DNA of 64,000 bases from Bradyrhizobium manausense. Lineage in GTDB: Bacteria; Pseudomonadota; Alphaproteobacteria; Rhizobiales; Xanthobacteraceae. Position numbers and translations under genes: made by a program. Below the pieces are notes generated by a model. That model did no database searches, was not told where the DNA came from, and saw only the letters and a list, made by a program, of their open reading frames with translations. Location: assembly GCF_018129685.1 (NCBI RefSeq), contig NZ_JAFCLG010000008.1, forward strand, positions 186,001 to 250,000, read 5' to 3'. This document shows, piece after piece, positions 1-8,039 of the stretch; within the stretch, counting starts at the first letter, position 1, and the number at the start of each line of letters is the position of its first letter.

Positions 1-1
1 G

Positions 2-133
2 ACGCGGCGGCTGCAGGAATATGTGAAGGGCAAGCTGCTGCCTTATAAATATCCGCGCGAGGTGATCTTCATCGACGAACTGCCCAAGACGGGCACCGGG
101 AAGATCGACCGGCAGGCGTTGTTGAGGATGTGA
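2..133 (+). CDS. Acyl-CoA ligase (AMP-forming), C-terminal fragment
   Basis: The window opens inside this gene; only the last 43 codons are present. They encode the end of the mobile C-terminal domain of an adenylate-forming enzyme, including the P-Y-K-Y-P-R segment and the L-P-K-T-G-T-G-K-I motif that carries the catalytic lysine (residues 29-37 of the fragment). Family knowledge: these enzymes activate a carboxylic acid to its CoA thioester through an acyl-adenylate. The fragment most resembles benzoate/salicylate-type CoA ligases. The gentisate genes just downstream fit an aromatic acid substrate, but that is inference because the substrate pocket lies outside the window. Confidence 0.85.
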   Translation, partial: TRRLQEYVKGKLLPYKYPREVIFIDELPKTGTGKIDRQALLRM

Positions 134-140
134 CCACCAC

Positions 141-246
141 TGTCGTCGCCCGGCTTGACCGGGCGACCCAGTATTCCAGAGGCAGTCGTGATTGAGCCTA
201 GGGGCCGCGGCGTACTGGATTCCCCGCTTTCGCGGGGAATGACAGT
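141..246. repeat. Dispersed palindromic element, family E
   Basis: The sequence starts with a GTCGTCGCCCGGCTTGACC-type arm and ends in a hairpin followed by GGGGAATGACAG. Related copies lie at 52201-52373 and 53992-54175. It fills the gap between the CoA ligase and MarR genes. Confidence 0.75.
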
Positions 247-254
247 GGAGAGTT

Positions 255-767
255 TCACCCCGCCTTGCCCAGATGCTCCAGCGCGTCCTCGGCCCGCAGC
301 GGCACGCGCGAGACCTCGTTGTTGAGATCGACGAGCTGCGTCATCAGCTCCATCAGCGCCTTGCGCTCGGACGGCTTGAGCGGCGCGAGCATGCGCGCCT
401 GGGCGCGTTCGACCGCCGGAATGATCTCGCGCAGGATCGCTGCGCCTGACTTCGTCAGATAGAGCAGCTTGATCCGCTTGTCCTCGGGCGCCGGCTTGCG
501 CTCGACAAAATGCTTGGACTGGAGCCGTTCGATCACGCTGCCGAGCGTGGAGCGATCGAAGGCGATCACCGCCGACAGCCGCGTTGCGTCGATGCCGGGA
601 TGGGTGTGGATCGCGATGAGCGCTGCATATTGCACCGGCGTGAGATCGAACGCCTTGCACTCCTCCATGAAGATCGAGACTGCGATCTGCTGCATGCGCC
701 GGAACAGATAGCCCGGCGCGGCATAGACCGCGTCCATCGTGATTGGAGGAAGAGGCTTACTCGGCAT
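255..767 (-). CDS. MarR-family transcriptional regulator
   Basis: A 170-residue winged-helix protein of typical MarR length. The DNA-binding domain spans about residues 40-105, with a recognition helix around D71-L82 (D-R-S-T-L-G-S-V-I-E-R-L) and a wing containing E95-D-K-R-I. The ATG at 767 is chosen because it lies 11 bases inside the end of the isomerase gene (stop at 757-759), indicating translational coupling; longer forms run into the overlapping gene. The regulator is co-transcribed with maleylpyruvate isomerase and divergent from gentisate dioxygenase. It is therefore likely the local repressor, acting at the palindrome that overlaps the dioxygenase -10 box, with gentisate, salicylate or a CoA thioester as ligand. 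The ligand is not shown by the sequence. Confidence 0.85.
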   Translation of the reverse strand: MPSKPLPPITMDAVYAAPGYLFRRMQQIAVSIFMEECKAFDLTPVQYAALIAIHTHPGIDATRLSAVIAFDRSTLGSVIERLQSKHFVERKPAPEDKRIKLLYLTKSGAAILREIIPAVERAQARMLAPLKPSERKALMELMTQLVDLNNEVSRVPLRAEDALEHLGKAG

Positions 768-1389
768 CGGGCTGCTTCTCCGGCGCGGCATTGGCGAAGG
801 CCGGCAGCGCCTTGGCGGCGGCCTCGGCCTCGAGCAGGCGCGGATAGGCGGAAACATCGACCCCGAACCGGCGCGCGTTCGCAAGCTGCGGCACGAGACA
901 GAGATCGGCGAGCGTTGGCGCAGCGCCGAAACAGAACGGTCCCGGCTCGCCTCTGATCAGCGTCTCGCAGGCCGACAACCCCTCGCGATTGACCCAGGCG
1001 GCCCAATCCTGGACCTTCTCCTCGGGCAACCCAAGTTCGCGCAGACGCGCCAATACCTTTAAGTTCTGCACGGGATGGGTGTCGCAGGCGATCGCCAGCG
1101 CGAACGCCCGCACCTTGGCGCGCTGCACCGGATCCTTCGGCAGCAGCGGCGGGTTGGGGTGCGTCTCATCCAGCCATTCGATGATCGCGACCGACTGCGT
1201 CAGCACCGCGCCGGAATCGTCCTCAAGCGTCGGCACCAGGCCCTGCGGATTGATGGCGAGATAGGCGGGTGCGCATTGCTCGCCCTTGCGAAGATGATGC
1301 GGCTGGTGCTCGGCGCCGAGACCCTTGAGATTGAGCGCGATCCGCACGCGATAGGCGGCGCTTGAACGGAAATAGCCGTGCAGCCTCAT
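757..1389 (-). CDS. Maleylpyruvate isomerase (zeta-class GST fold)
   Basis: A 210-residue protein with the zeta-class glutathione transferase signature S-S-A-A-Y-R-V-R-I-A-L at residues 9-19, which binds glutathione and supplies the catalytic serine. The fold is an N-terminal thioredoxin-like domain followed by a helical domain. The family covers maleylacetoacetate isomerase (homogentisate pathway) and maleylpyruvate isomerase (gentisate pathway), which are hard to separate by sequence. The divergent gentisate 1,2-dioxygenase makes the second reading likely: conversion of maleylpyruvate to fumarylpyruvate in the cytoplasm. Its 3' end overlaps the MarR gene by 11 bases. No fumarylpyruvate hydrolase is visible inside the window. 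Confidence 0.85.
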   Translation of the reverse strand: MRLHGYFRSSAAYRVRIALNLKGLGAEHQPHHLRKGEQCAPAYLAINPQGLVPTLEDDSGAVLTQSVAIIEWLDETHPNPPLLPKDPVQRAKVRAFALAIACDTHPVQNLKVLARLRELGLPEEKVQDWAAWVNREGLSACETLIRGEPGPFCFGAAPTLADLCLVPQLANARRFGVDVSAYPRLLEAEAAAKALPAFANAAPEKQPDAE

Positions 1390-1410
1390 CGGAACCCTCC
1401 CTTCTTTTTG

Positions 1411-1449
1411 TCATTCCGGGGCTCGCGTAGCGAGAGCCCGGAATGACAA
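1411..1449. repeat. Short palindrome of the CCCGGAATGAC family (A)
   Basis: A near-perfect inverted repeat: TCATTCCGGGGCTC, then a short loop, then GAGCCCGGAATGA. It sits in the divergent gene pair's spacer and resembles the outer arms of the family A elements at 25402 and 52751. Confidence 0.7.
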
Positions 1450-1470
1450 TCTTGTATGCCGTTCGTCCCG

Positions 1471-1499
1471 TTGACGCTAGCTAGATCGTCAGTATACTG
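1471..1499 (+). promoter_or_regulatory. Promoter of gentisate dioxygenase with overlapping palindromic operator
   Basis: A sigma70-like promoter is readable: TTGACG at 1471-1476, a 16-base spacer, and TATACT at 1493-1498. The -10 box is embedded in the perfect palindrome CAGTATACTG (1490-1499). A second partial inverted repeat, GTATA...TATAC, extends downstream to about 1509. A repressor bound here would block RNA polymerase; the nearby MarR protein is the obvious candidate. Promoter and palindrome are read from the sequence; the protein that binds is inferred. Confidence 0.6.
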
Positions 1500-1531
1500 T
1501 CAATCTATACAAAAGCATTGGGAGCCGCGCC

Positions 1532-2572
1532 ATGGAAGCCGTGACCAAGACGCCGGAACGCGAGGCGTTCTACAAGAAGATCGATGGCGAAAATCTCACC
1601 GCGCTGTGGACGGTGATGAGCGACCTGATCACGCCGGAGCCGAGGAGCGCCTGCCGCCCCCATCTGTGGAAGTTCGACGTCATCCGCGACTACATGATTG
1701 AAGCGGGCAAGCTCATCACCGCCAAGGAAGCCGAGCGGCGCGTGCTGGTGCTGGAGAATCCCGGCCTGCGCGGCCAGTCGAAAATCACGACATCGCTCTA
1801 TGCCGGCGTGCAGATGGTGGTGCCCGGCGATGTCGCGCCCGCGCACCGGCACAGCCAGTCGGCGCTGCGCTTCGTGCTCGAAGGCAAGGGCGCCCACACC
1901 GCCGTTGATGGCGAGCGCACCGCGATGGAGCGAGGGGATTTCATCATCACGCCGTCGATGACCTGGCACGATCATTCCAACGAGACTGACCAGCCGATGT
2001 TCTGGCTCGATGGCCTCGACATCCCGCTGGTGCAGTTCTTCGACTGCTCGTTTGCGGAGGGATCGAAGGAAGACCAGCAGAAGATCACGAAACCCGCCGG
2101 CGGCAGCTTTGCCCGCTACGGCCACAATCTGCTGCCGGTCGACGTGAAGCGGAGCTCGAAAACCTCGCCGATCTTCAGCTATCCCTATGCCTACACCCGC
2201 GAGGCGCTGGAGAAGGCCAGGACAAGCCAGGAGTGGGACGCCTGTCATGGGCTGAAGCTGAGATTCAGCAACCCCGAGAGCGGTGATTTCGCAATGCCGA
2301 CCATCGGTACCTTCATCCAGCTGCTGCCAAAGGGATTTAAGACCGCTCGCTATCGTTCGACGGACGCGACCGTGTTCTGCCCGATCGAGGGCAGGGGCCG
2401 CAGCCGCATCGGCGATGCCGTGTTCGAATGGGGCCCGCGCGATCTGTTCGTGGTGCCGAGCTGGCAGTGGGTGACGCACGAGGCCGATGAGGATGCGGTT
2501 CTGTTCAGCTTCTCGGATCGACCGGTGCAGCAGAAGCTGGATCTGTTTCGCGAGGATCGCGGGAACGCGTGA
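1532..2572 (+). CDS. Gentisate 1,2-dioxygenase
   Basis: A 346-residue bicupin protein, the usual length for gentisate dioxygenases. The N-terminal cupin shows the Fe(II)-binding pattern: H105-R-H107 in A-P-A-H-R-H-S, then G-D-F-I-I-T-P and W-H146-D-H-S. The second, more degenerate cupin covers about residues 240-335. It opens the aromatic ring of gentisate (2,5-dihydroxybenzoate) with O2 to give maleylpyruvate. The ATG at 1532 is preceded by GGGAG at suitable spacing and by a clear promoter. The gene is divergent from the isomerase that would use its product and close to a CoA-ligase end, which suggests salicylate, hydroxybenzoate or a related aromatic as the upstream substrate (inference). 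Confidence 0.93.
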   Translation: MEAVTKTPEREAFYKKIDGENLTALWTVMSDLITPEPRSACRPHLWKFDVIRDYMIEAGKLITAKEAERRVLVLENPGLRGQSKITTSLYAGVQMVVPGDVAPAHRHSQSALRFVLEGKGAHTAVDGERTAMERGDFIITPSMTWHDHSNETDQPMFWLDGLDIPLVQFFDCSFAEGSKEDQQKITKPAGGSFARYGHNLLPVDVKRSSKTSPIFSYPYAYTREALEKARTSQEWDACHGLKLRFSNPESGDFAMPTIGTFIQLLPKGFKTARYRSTDATVFCPIEGRGRSRIGDAVFEWGPRDLFVVPSWQWVTHEADEDAVLFSFSDRPVQQKLDLFREDRGNA

Positions 2573-2588
2573 GCCCCGCTCTATCCTC

Positions 2589-2675
2589 CGTCATGGCCGG
2601 GCTTGACCCGGCCATCCACGCGCGGCCGCGCCGGAGGAAACACGTGGATGCCCGGGACAAGCCCGGGCATGACGA
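2589..2675. repeat. Dispersed palindromic element, family D
   Basis: Inverted arms CGTCATGGCCGGGCTTG and GCCCGGGCATGACGA enclose a short centre. A second copy is at 62456-62540. Confidence 0.75.
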
Positions 2676-2706
2676 CCTATCTTGTGTCGCTGATCTGCCC
2701 CCACAT

Positions 2707-2793
2707 CGTCATTGCGAGCGGAGCGAAGCAATCCAAAGTATTTTCCGCAGAAGCAGTCTGGATTGCTTCGTCGCTTCGCTCCTCGCAATGACG
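2707..2793. repeat. Dispersed palindromic element, family B
   Basis: Long inverted arms, CGTCATTGCGAGCG...GAAGCAATCC and GGATTGCTTC...CGCAATGACG. Copies lie at 31434-31521 and 32920-32999. It directly follows a family D element, so two unrelated elements stack in one spacer. Confidence 0.8.
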
Positions 2794-2802
2794 GAGAATG
2801 CC

Positions 2803-3624
2803 TCACCGCCAGTGCAGCAACCGCGTTTCCAGCAAATTGATAACCTTCCCCACCACCAACCCGAACACCGACAGGATCACCACGCCCGCGAGCAGCTGGT
2901 CCGTCTGCATGAGATTGCCCGCCTGGAGCACGAAGGCGCCGATGCCGTATTGCGCACCGATCATCTCGGCGCTGACGACGAGCAGCAGCGCCACTGACGC
3001 GGTGATACGGAAGCCGGCGAGGATCGCGGGCAGCGCGCCGGGCCAGACCACTTTGCGCACGATCGTGGCGAAGGGAACATTGAAACTCTGCGCCATGCGG
3101 ATGAGATTGCGCGGCACGGCATCGACACCGCTATAGACCGAGATCGCGGTCGAGAAGAATACGCCGAGCGCAATCGTCGCGATCTTCGGCTCTTCGCCGA
3201 TGCCGAGCCAGAGAATGAGCAGCGGCAGCAGCGCGATCTTCGGGATCGGGAACAGCGCCGAGATGAAGGTGATGCCGACGCTGCGCGCAAGCCGGGACAG
3301 GCCGATGGCGAAGCCGACCGCAACGCCGGCTGCCGTTCCAAGAACCCAGCCGACGCCGATACGCAGGATCGAAGCGGAAAGATGCTGCCAGAGCGCGCCC
3401 GACATCGCGAGTTCGTAGATCGCCCGCAGAATCGCGGAGGGCGCCGGCAGGAACAGCGGATTGATGAAGCCGCTGCTGCCGGCGGCCTGCCAGATCGCGA
3501 TGACGAGCCCCAGCGCGATCCAGCCGCCAAAGCGGCTGGACGCAGGCACGAAGCCCGCGCCGCGGAAACGGACGCGTCGCGTCGTCTCGTTCCCGGCCGA
3601 TATATCCGGAGCGCGATCAAGCAT
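2803..3624 (-). CDS. ABC transporter permease (SsuC/TauC type)
   Basis: A 273-residue inner-membrane permease with about six hydrophobic segments (first near residues 35-55) and a binding-protein-dependent transport loop around F-N-V-P...W-P-G-A-L-P, which docks to the ATPase. Family: nitrate/sulfonate/taurine/pyrimidine-precursor importers. The ATG at 3624 gives an 8-base overlap with the end of the ATPase gene (ATGCTTGA), a classic coupling arrangement; an upstream start at 3645 is possible. It is the last gene of the unit oxidoreductase - binding protein - ATPase - permease. The substrate is not identifiable from this subunit. Confidence 0.88.
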   Translation of the reverse strand: MLDRAPDISAGNETTRRVRFRGAGFVPASSRFGGWIALGLVIAIWQAAGSSGFINPLFLPAPSAILRAIYELAMSGALWQHLSASILRIGVGWVLGTAAGVAVGFAIGLSRLARSVGITFISALFPIPKIALLPLLILWLGIGEEPKIATIALGVFFSTAISVYSGVDAVPRNLIRMAQSFNVPFATIVRKVVWPGALPAILAGFRITASVALLLVVSAEMIGAQYGIGAFVLQAGNLMQTDQLLAGVVILSVFGLVVGKVINLLETRLLHWR

Positions 3625-4390
3625 GCTGGACCTCGCGCTCGGCATCGATCGCCTCGTTGCGGATCAGAGACCAGATCTGGTTCTGCAGGGCGAGCAGCCG
3701 TTCACGTGCAGCGATTTCGCCGCGCTCGGCACGCGTCATCGGCACGGCGACGACCTCGCGAATACGGCCCGGCCGCCGCGACAGCACCACGATGCGGTCG
3801 GCGAGCCGCGCCGCCTCCTCGAGATTGTGCGTGACATAGACCGCGCCCATGCCGCCATCGGCGAGCAGACGGACGAAATCTTCCATCAAGAGCTCGCGGG
3901 TCTGCGAATCCAGCGCCGAGAGCGGCTCATCCATGAGGAGAATGGCGGGCTTGACCGCGAGCGCGCGCGAAATGCCGACGCGCTGGCGCATGCCGCCGGA
4001 CAGCTGCTTTGGATAGGTCCGGCGGAAATCGGTCAGGCCGGTGCGGCGCAGGGCATCTTCGACCAGCGCGCGGCGTTGGGCGGCCGAGAGCTGGGTGTGC
4101 AGCAGCGGAAACTCGACGTTCTCCTCCACCGTGGCCCAGGGCAGCAGCGCAAAGTCCTGGAACACGAAGGTGAGCGGATTGAGACTGTCCGCCGACGGCG
4201 CGCCGCGCAGCTCAGGCGCGCCGGAAGTCGGTTGCAGCAGGCCGCCAAGGATCGACAACAGCGTGCTCTTGCCGCAGCCGGACGGACCCACGATCGCCAC
4301 CACCTCGCCTGAACTCACCGCGAAGGAGATGTCATCGAGCACGGCGAGATCGCCGAAGCGGTGGCTGATCTGGTTGGCGATCAGGTCCAT
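3617..4390 (-). CDS. ABC transporter ATPase (SsuB/TauB type)
   Basis: A 257-residue ATP-binding subunit with Walker A G35-P-S-G-C-G-K-S-T43, a Q-loop near Q78, signature L130-S-G-G-M134, Walker B L151-L-M-D-E-P156 and H-loop histidine H188. All catalytic motifs are intact. It energises the importer formed with the adjacent permease and binding protein. Its 3' end overlaps the permease start by 8 bases. A family C repeat separates it from the binding-protein gene, as happens often in these spacers without breaking the operon. Confidence 0.92.
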   Translation of the reverse strand: MDLIANQISHRFGDLAVLDDISFAVSSGEVVAIVGPSGCGKSTLLSILGGLLQPTSGAPELRGAPSADSLNPLTFVFQDFALLPWATVEENVEFPLLHTQLSAAQRRALVEDALRRTGLTDFRRTYPKQLSGGMRQRVGISRALAVKPAILLMDEPLSALDSQTRELLMEDFVRLLADGGMGAVYVTHNLEEAARLADRIVVLSRRPGRIREVVAVPMTRAERGEIAARERLLALQNQIWSLIRNEAIDAEREVQHA

Positions 4391-4411
4391 GCGGCCGACC
4401 TCCTACATCGC

Positions 4412-4533
4412 CGTCGTCCCGGCGAAGGCCGGGACCCATAACCACCGAATTGAATTTGGCGAAGACAGGCAATGACCATTTTGCTTCACAACTCCGACTC
4501 GGCGTATGGGTCCCGGCCTGCGCCGGGACGACG
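4412..4533. repeat. Dispersed palindromic element, family C
   Basis: Outer arms CGTCGTCCCGGCGAAGGCC and GGCCTGCGCCGGGACGACG flank a centre containing ACCGAATTGAATTTGGCGAAG. Other copies lie at 16494-16646, 22951-23077, 57626-57764 and 61795-61915. It lies inside a likely operon, between two ABC transporter genes. Confidence 0.85.
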
Positions 4534-4540
4534 TTGAGCA

Positions 4541-5545
4541 TCAATCCGCCTTCACATAATCCTTGGCGATGATCGTATCCGCATCATAGCCCTTGTCGGC
4601 GAAACCCTGCTCCTGGAGCCATTTGATCTGGTTGTCGACGTTCTTGACGTCGAGCTTGCCGTCCGGATCGATATAGGCGCAATTGCCGACAACCTGCTCG
4701 ACCGGCAGGTTGGTGTATTTCGCGATGATCTCCAAAAGCGGCCTGGTCTTGTCGTTGATCGGCGCGACGCCGTCCTTCATCGAAGTTAGAATGACGTCGT
4801 GGTATTCGCGGTCGGCCTTGGCGAGCACGCCGAGGAATTTCGTCACCAGCACCTTGTTTGTCAGCGTCTTCGGCGAGGCGAACACCGCGCCCAGCTGCCA
4901 GGGCGTCTCGTCGCCGACCCACCCCAGGAATTTCGCGCCGCCATCGTCCATCAGCTTGCGCGCGGTGGAGATCGGCAGCAACGCGGCATCCACGGTCTCG
5001 CCCTTCAGGGCGGCGGCCGCGTTCGACAGCGATTGCAGCGGCACGATCTTCACGTCCGAAAGCTTGAAGCCGTATTTGTCGGCGAGCAGGCCGAGCGAAT
5101 AATGAAAGGACGAGCCGACCTGCGTCATCGCGATGCGCTTGCCCGCAAGATCCTTCGGCGTTTTCAGGCCGGCCGCATAGGCGCTGTTGCTGGCGAAATA
5201 GCCAATCAGGGGATAGCCGGCCTTCTCGCGGCTCATGCCGCCGATCACCTTGAGCACGCCCTTGCCGGCGAGATTGTAGAGGCCGGCGGTGAAGGCGGTG
5301 ACGCCGAAATCGACGTCGCCCGAGGTGGTCGCGACCGCGATCGGCTGGGCTGCATCGAAGAACTTCAGCTCGACGTCGAGACCCGCCTCACGGAAATAAC
5401 CCTTGTCCTGGGCGATGAAGACAGGCGCGGAGGACGACAGGCGGAGCACGCCGACCTTGGCCTTCAGCGCATCCTCGGCCCAGGCTGTGCCGATCGCCAT
5501 CATAGACAAAAGGCTAAGAGCCGCGACCCGCGCAATCCCGATCAT
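4541..5545 (-). CDS. ABC transporter substrate-binding protein (NMT1/SsuA type)
   Basis: A 334-residue periplasmic binding protein. Residues 1-23 form a Sec signal peptide ending A-W-A, followed by an NMT1/THI5-like fold (V-G-V-L-R-L..., D-K-G-Y-F-R-E-A-G-L-D-V-E at about 46-58). This family binds small organic ligands such as sulfonates, nitrate, pyrimidine precursors or aromatic acids. The operon begins with an FAD-dependent oxidoreductase, which suggests that the imported compound is then oxidised, but nothing in the sequence names it. Confidence 0.88.
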   Translation of the reverse strand: MIGIARVAALSLLSMMAIGTAWAEDALKAKVGVLRLSSSAPVFIAQDKGYFREAGLDVELKFFDAAQPIAVATTSGDVDFGVTAFTAGLYNLAGKGVLKVIGGMSREKAGYPLIGYFASNSAYAAGLKTPKDLAGKRIAMTQVGSSFHYSLGLLADKYGFKLSDVKIVPLQSLSNAAAALKGETVDAALLPISTARKLMDDGGAKFLGWVGDETPWQLGAVFASPKTLTNKVLVTKFLGVLAKADREYHDVILTSMKDGVAPINDKTRPLLEIIAKYTNLPVEQVVGNCAYIDPDGKLDVKNVDNQIKWLQEQGFADKGYDADTIIAKDYVKAD

Positions 5546-5580
5546 CCCGCTTCCTCCAATAATTCTCTTTTTGCAGTCCG

Positions 5581-6945
5581 TTACAGGCCCTTTGGCACGG
5601 GCTGGTCCCGCCCGATGAAGGCGCCCTGTTGTTTCAACGTTTCCTGCAATTTTTCAACCGCTATATCACGCGGGATCCGGTTTCCGGACAGCGCCAGCGC
5701 GGCCGCGGAACCGGCCGCCTCCCCCATCACGAAGCAGGCCCCGGACACGCGCGCCGCCGACTGCCCCTCATGGGTCATCGAGGCGCAGCGGCCGGCGACC
5801 AGAAGGTTGTCGACGCCTTGAGGCACCAGCATGCGGTAGGGCAGCTCGTTATAGCCGCGCGATTCAGGGATCGGTGGGAAAGTAAAGACGACGTCGCCGG
5901 CCACATGAGCCTCGATCGGCCAACCGTTGACGCCGATGGAATCCTCGAACGAGGCGCAGCCGAGCACGTCCTCGCCGCTGAGCTGGTAACCGCCCTTGAT
6001 GCGGCGGGTCTCGCGGATGCCGAGCTGCGGCGGCAGGTCGACGATGTAGGATTTTTCGAAGCCCGGCACGGTGCGCAAGAACTCGAAAGCGGCGAGCGCC
6101 TGCCTGCGACCTTCGATCTCGCCCCGGGTGAGATCATCGGGCTCGACGCCGTTGATGGCATGGCCGTCCTCGCGCGCGACCTGGGTGAAATTCACCCGCC
6201 ATTCGATGCCGGATTTCTGCGGCCGCACGATCGCGCTCTTGCGCGGGAATTTGTGCGTGCCGGCGGCGGTGGCCGCTTCCATCAATTGCGGGATCGTCCG
6301 CCAGGCGTCACCCGCTCTTGCGGGATCGATGCCGTTCAGGCGCAGCATCATCGACGGATACATCGGATGGCCGTGTTCGTCGCCGATCTCGAACGGCGCG
6401 CCGGCCCAGACTGCGAGATCGCCGTCGCCGGAGCAATCGATGTAGATCTCGGAGCGCACGGCCCGCCTTCCCGCCTTGGTCTCGATCATCAGCGCGTCGA
6501 TGCGGTTGTCATCGCCCATGACGACGCCGGCGCCGAGCGCGTGAAAGAGAATGTGAACCTTGTGGCTTGCGAGAAGCTCGTCGGCCGCGATCTTGTAGGC
6601 CGCGGTGTCATAGGCCTGCGCAAAGACCTTGCCGAGGATCAGATGCGGCGCGTTGAGGCCGTTCAGATGATCGATCCGCGCCAGCAGATCGGACGCCATG
6701 CCCTGCACCAGCCTGACGGCCTCGCCATAGACATTGCCATGCAGACCGCAGAAATTGGTGACGCCGGCCGCCGTGCCCATGCCGCCGAGAAAACCGTAAC
6801 GCTCGATCAAGAGGGTCTTCCTACCTGCACGCGCGGCGGAGGCCGCAGCGACGATGCCGGCGGGGCCGCCGCCGAGCACGACGACCTCATATTCGCCGTA
6901 GAGCGGCACCTGGCGCGCTGGTTCTTGAATCGTCGTGGCCCGCAT
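5581..6945 (-). CDS. FAD-dependent oxidoreductase (FAD_oxidored family)
   Basis: A 454-residue flavoprotein. The dinucleotide-binding motif is V-L-G25-G-G-P-A-G30 with the ribose-binding acid at E48. A second FAD contact is likely at V-D-N-L-L-V-A-G-R-C near the C-terminus. I-D-C-S-G-D-G-D-L-A (about residues 168-177) is typical of the FAD-dependent oxidoreductases that accompany uptake and catabolic genes. It heads the unit that continues into an NMT1-type importer and is divergent from a LysR gene. It probably performs the first oxidation of the transported substrate in the cytoplasm (inference). Confidence 0.85.
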   Translation of the reverse strand: MRATTIQEPARQVPLYGEYEVVVLGGGPAGIVAAASAARAGRKTLLIERYGFLGGMGTAAGVTNFCGLHGNVYGEAVRLVQGMASDLLARIDHLNGLNAPHLILGKVFAQAYDTAAYKIAADELLASHKVHILFHALGAGVVMGDDNRIDALMIETKAGRRAVRSEIYIDCSGDGDLAVWAGAPFEIGDEHGHPMYPSMMLRLNGIDPARAGDAWRTIPQLMEAATAAGTHKFPRKSAIVRPQKSGIEWRVNFTQVAREDGHAINGVEPDDLTRGEIEGRRQALAAFEFLRTVPGFEKSYIVDLPPQLGIRETRRIKGGYQLSGEDVLGCASFEDSIGVNGWPIEAHVAGDVVFTFPPIPESRGYNELPYRMLVPQGVDNLLVAGRCASMTHEGQSAARVSGACFVMGEAAGSAAALALSGNRIPRDIAVEKLQETLKQQGAFIGRDQPVPKGL

Positions 6946-7055
6946 GGCGCGTCCTTCCCAAAATCTCTTGCTTGCGGGCGACTATGAATTAACGCGAGAC
7001 AGACTACAATCTACCGAAATAGGCGATCAGCTTTCGCGAATCGAGAAAGGTGGAC

Positions 7056-7940
7056 ATGGACATCCTGGTGAACCTTCAGGCCTTTCTTGCCACCGCCGAT
7101 GCGGCCGGCTTCTCCGCCGCTGCGCGAAAGCTCAACGTCTCGACCTCGGTCGTCGCAAAGCGCGTCACGCAGCTGGAGACGCGGATCGGCGCACCGCTAT
7201 TCCACCGCTCGACCCGGCAATTACGGCTCACTGACGCCGGCCAGCGCTATGTGCATCGCGCACGCAGCGTCGTGTCCGACGCGGCCGATCTGCTCTCGCG
7301 CATGGGCGAGAAGGGCCACGACCTCGTCGATCACCTCCGCATCAAGGCGCCGACCTCGATGACGGTGGCACGGCTGGCCGATGCCTTCAGTGCATTCCAG
7401 ACGCAAAACCCGCGACTCAAACTCGAGATCGTGCTGATCGACCGTCCGGTCGATCCCGTCGCCGAAGGTTTTGACATCGCGATCGGCGCCTTCCCGCATT
7501 CCTTCGGCGGCGTGGTCGACGAACCGCTGGTCCCGTTGAAGCGGCTGCTCTGTGCCTCGCCCGCCTATTTGAAGAAGCACGGCACGCCAAAGCATCCGCG
7601 CGACCTCGTCGAGCATCGCTGCCTCAGCTTCATGCCAACCGGCCCCGAATGGATCTTTGAAGGGCCGCGCGGCCGCATCAGCGTCCAGGTCAGCCCACTG
7701 CTCTCGTCCAACGAGGGACATGTGCTGGCGCGCAGCGCAATCGCCGGCAACGGCATTGCGCTGATGTCGCATTACCTCGTGGCCGATGCCTTGCGCGACG
7801 GCACGCTGAAACCGGTGCTGCGCGACTTTCCGATTCCGGAATTGTGGGTCAAGGCCGCCATCCCCGAGCGGCGGCGTAATGCCGCGGCGGTGCAGGCGCT
7901 GCTGACTTTGCTGAAAACGTCACTCGCGCCGTCGCTGTGA
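7056..7940 (+). CDS. LysR-family transcriptional regulator
   Basis: A 294-residue regulator with an N-terminal winged helix-turn-helix (A-T-A-D-A-A-G-F-S-A-A-A-R-K-L-N-V-S, about residues 13-30) and a periplasmic-binding-type effector domain from about residue 90. The ATG at 7056 is chosen because GAGAAAGG lies five bases upstream; a GTG at 7050 is possible. It is transcribed away from the oxidoreductase/ABC importer unit across a 110-base spacer and is the likely activator of that unit. The LTTR half-site cannot be assigned with confidence. Confidence 0.9.
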   Translation: MDILVNLQAFLATADAAGFSAAARKLNVSTSVVAKRVTQLETRIGAPLFHRSTRQLRLTDAGQRYVHRARSVVSDAADLLSRMGEKGHDLVDHLRIKAPTSMTVARLADAFSAFQTQNPRLKLEIVLIDRPVDPVAEGFDIAIGAFPHSFGGVVDEPLVPLKRLLCASPAYLKKHGTPKHPRDLVEHRCLSFMPTGPEWIFEGPRGRISVQVSPLLSSNEGHVLARSAIAGNGIALMSHYLVADALRDGTLKPVLRDFPIPELWVKAAIPERRRNAAAVQALLTLLKTSLAPSL

Positions 7941-7951
7941 GCCGCGATGCC

Positions 7952-8022
7952 GTAGCCCGCATGGAGCGCAGCGGAATGCGGGGGCACAGGCCCCGGACTA
8001 CGCTTCGCTCCATCCGGGCTAC
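7952..8022. repeat. Dispersed palindromic element, family H
   Basis: The arms GTAGCCCGCATGGAGCG and CGCTCCATCCGGGCTAC are inverted. It lies between the convergent ends of the LysR and crotonase genes and may act as a shared transcription-end hairpin. Only one copy is seen in this window. Confidence 0.6.
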
Positions 8023-8039
8023 ATTCACAACACCTGCGC

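Noticed and set aside
2589..2793. CRISPR array from neighbouring palindromic repeats
   Set aside because: Two unrelated large hairpin elements, no regular spacer length, no cas genes; the same elements are dispersed over the window.
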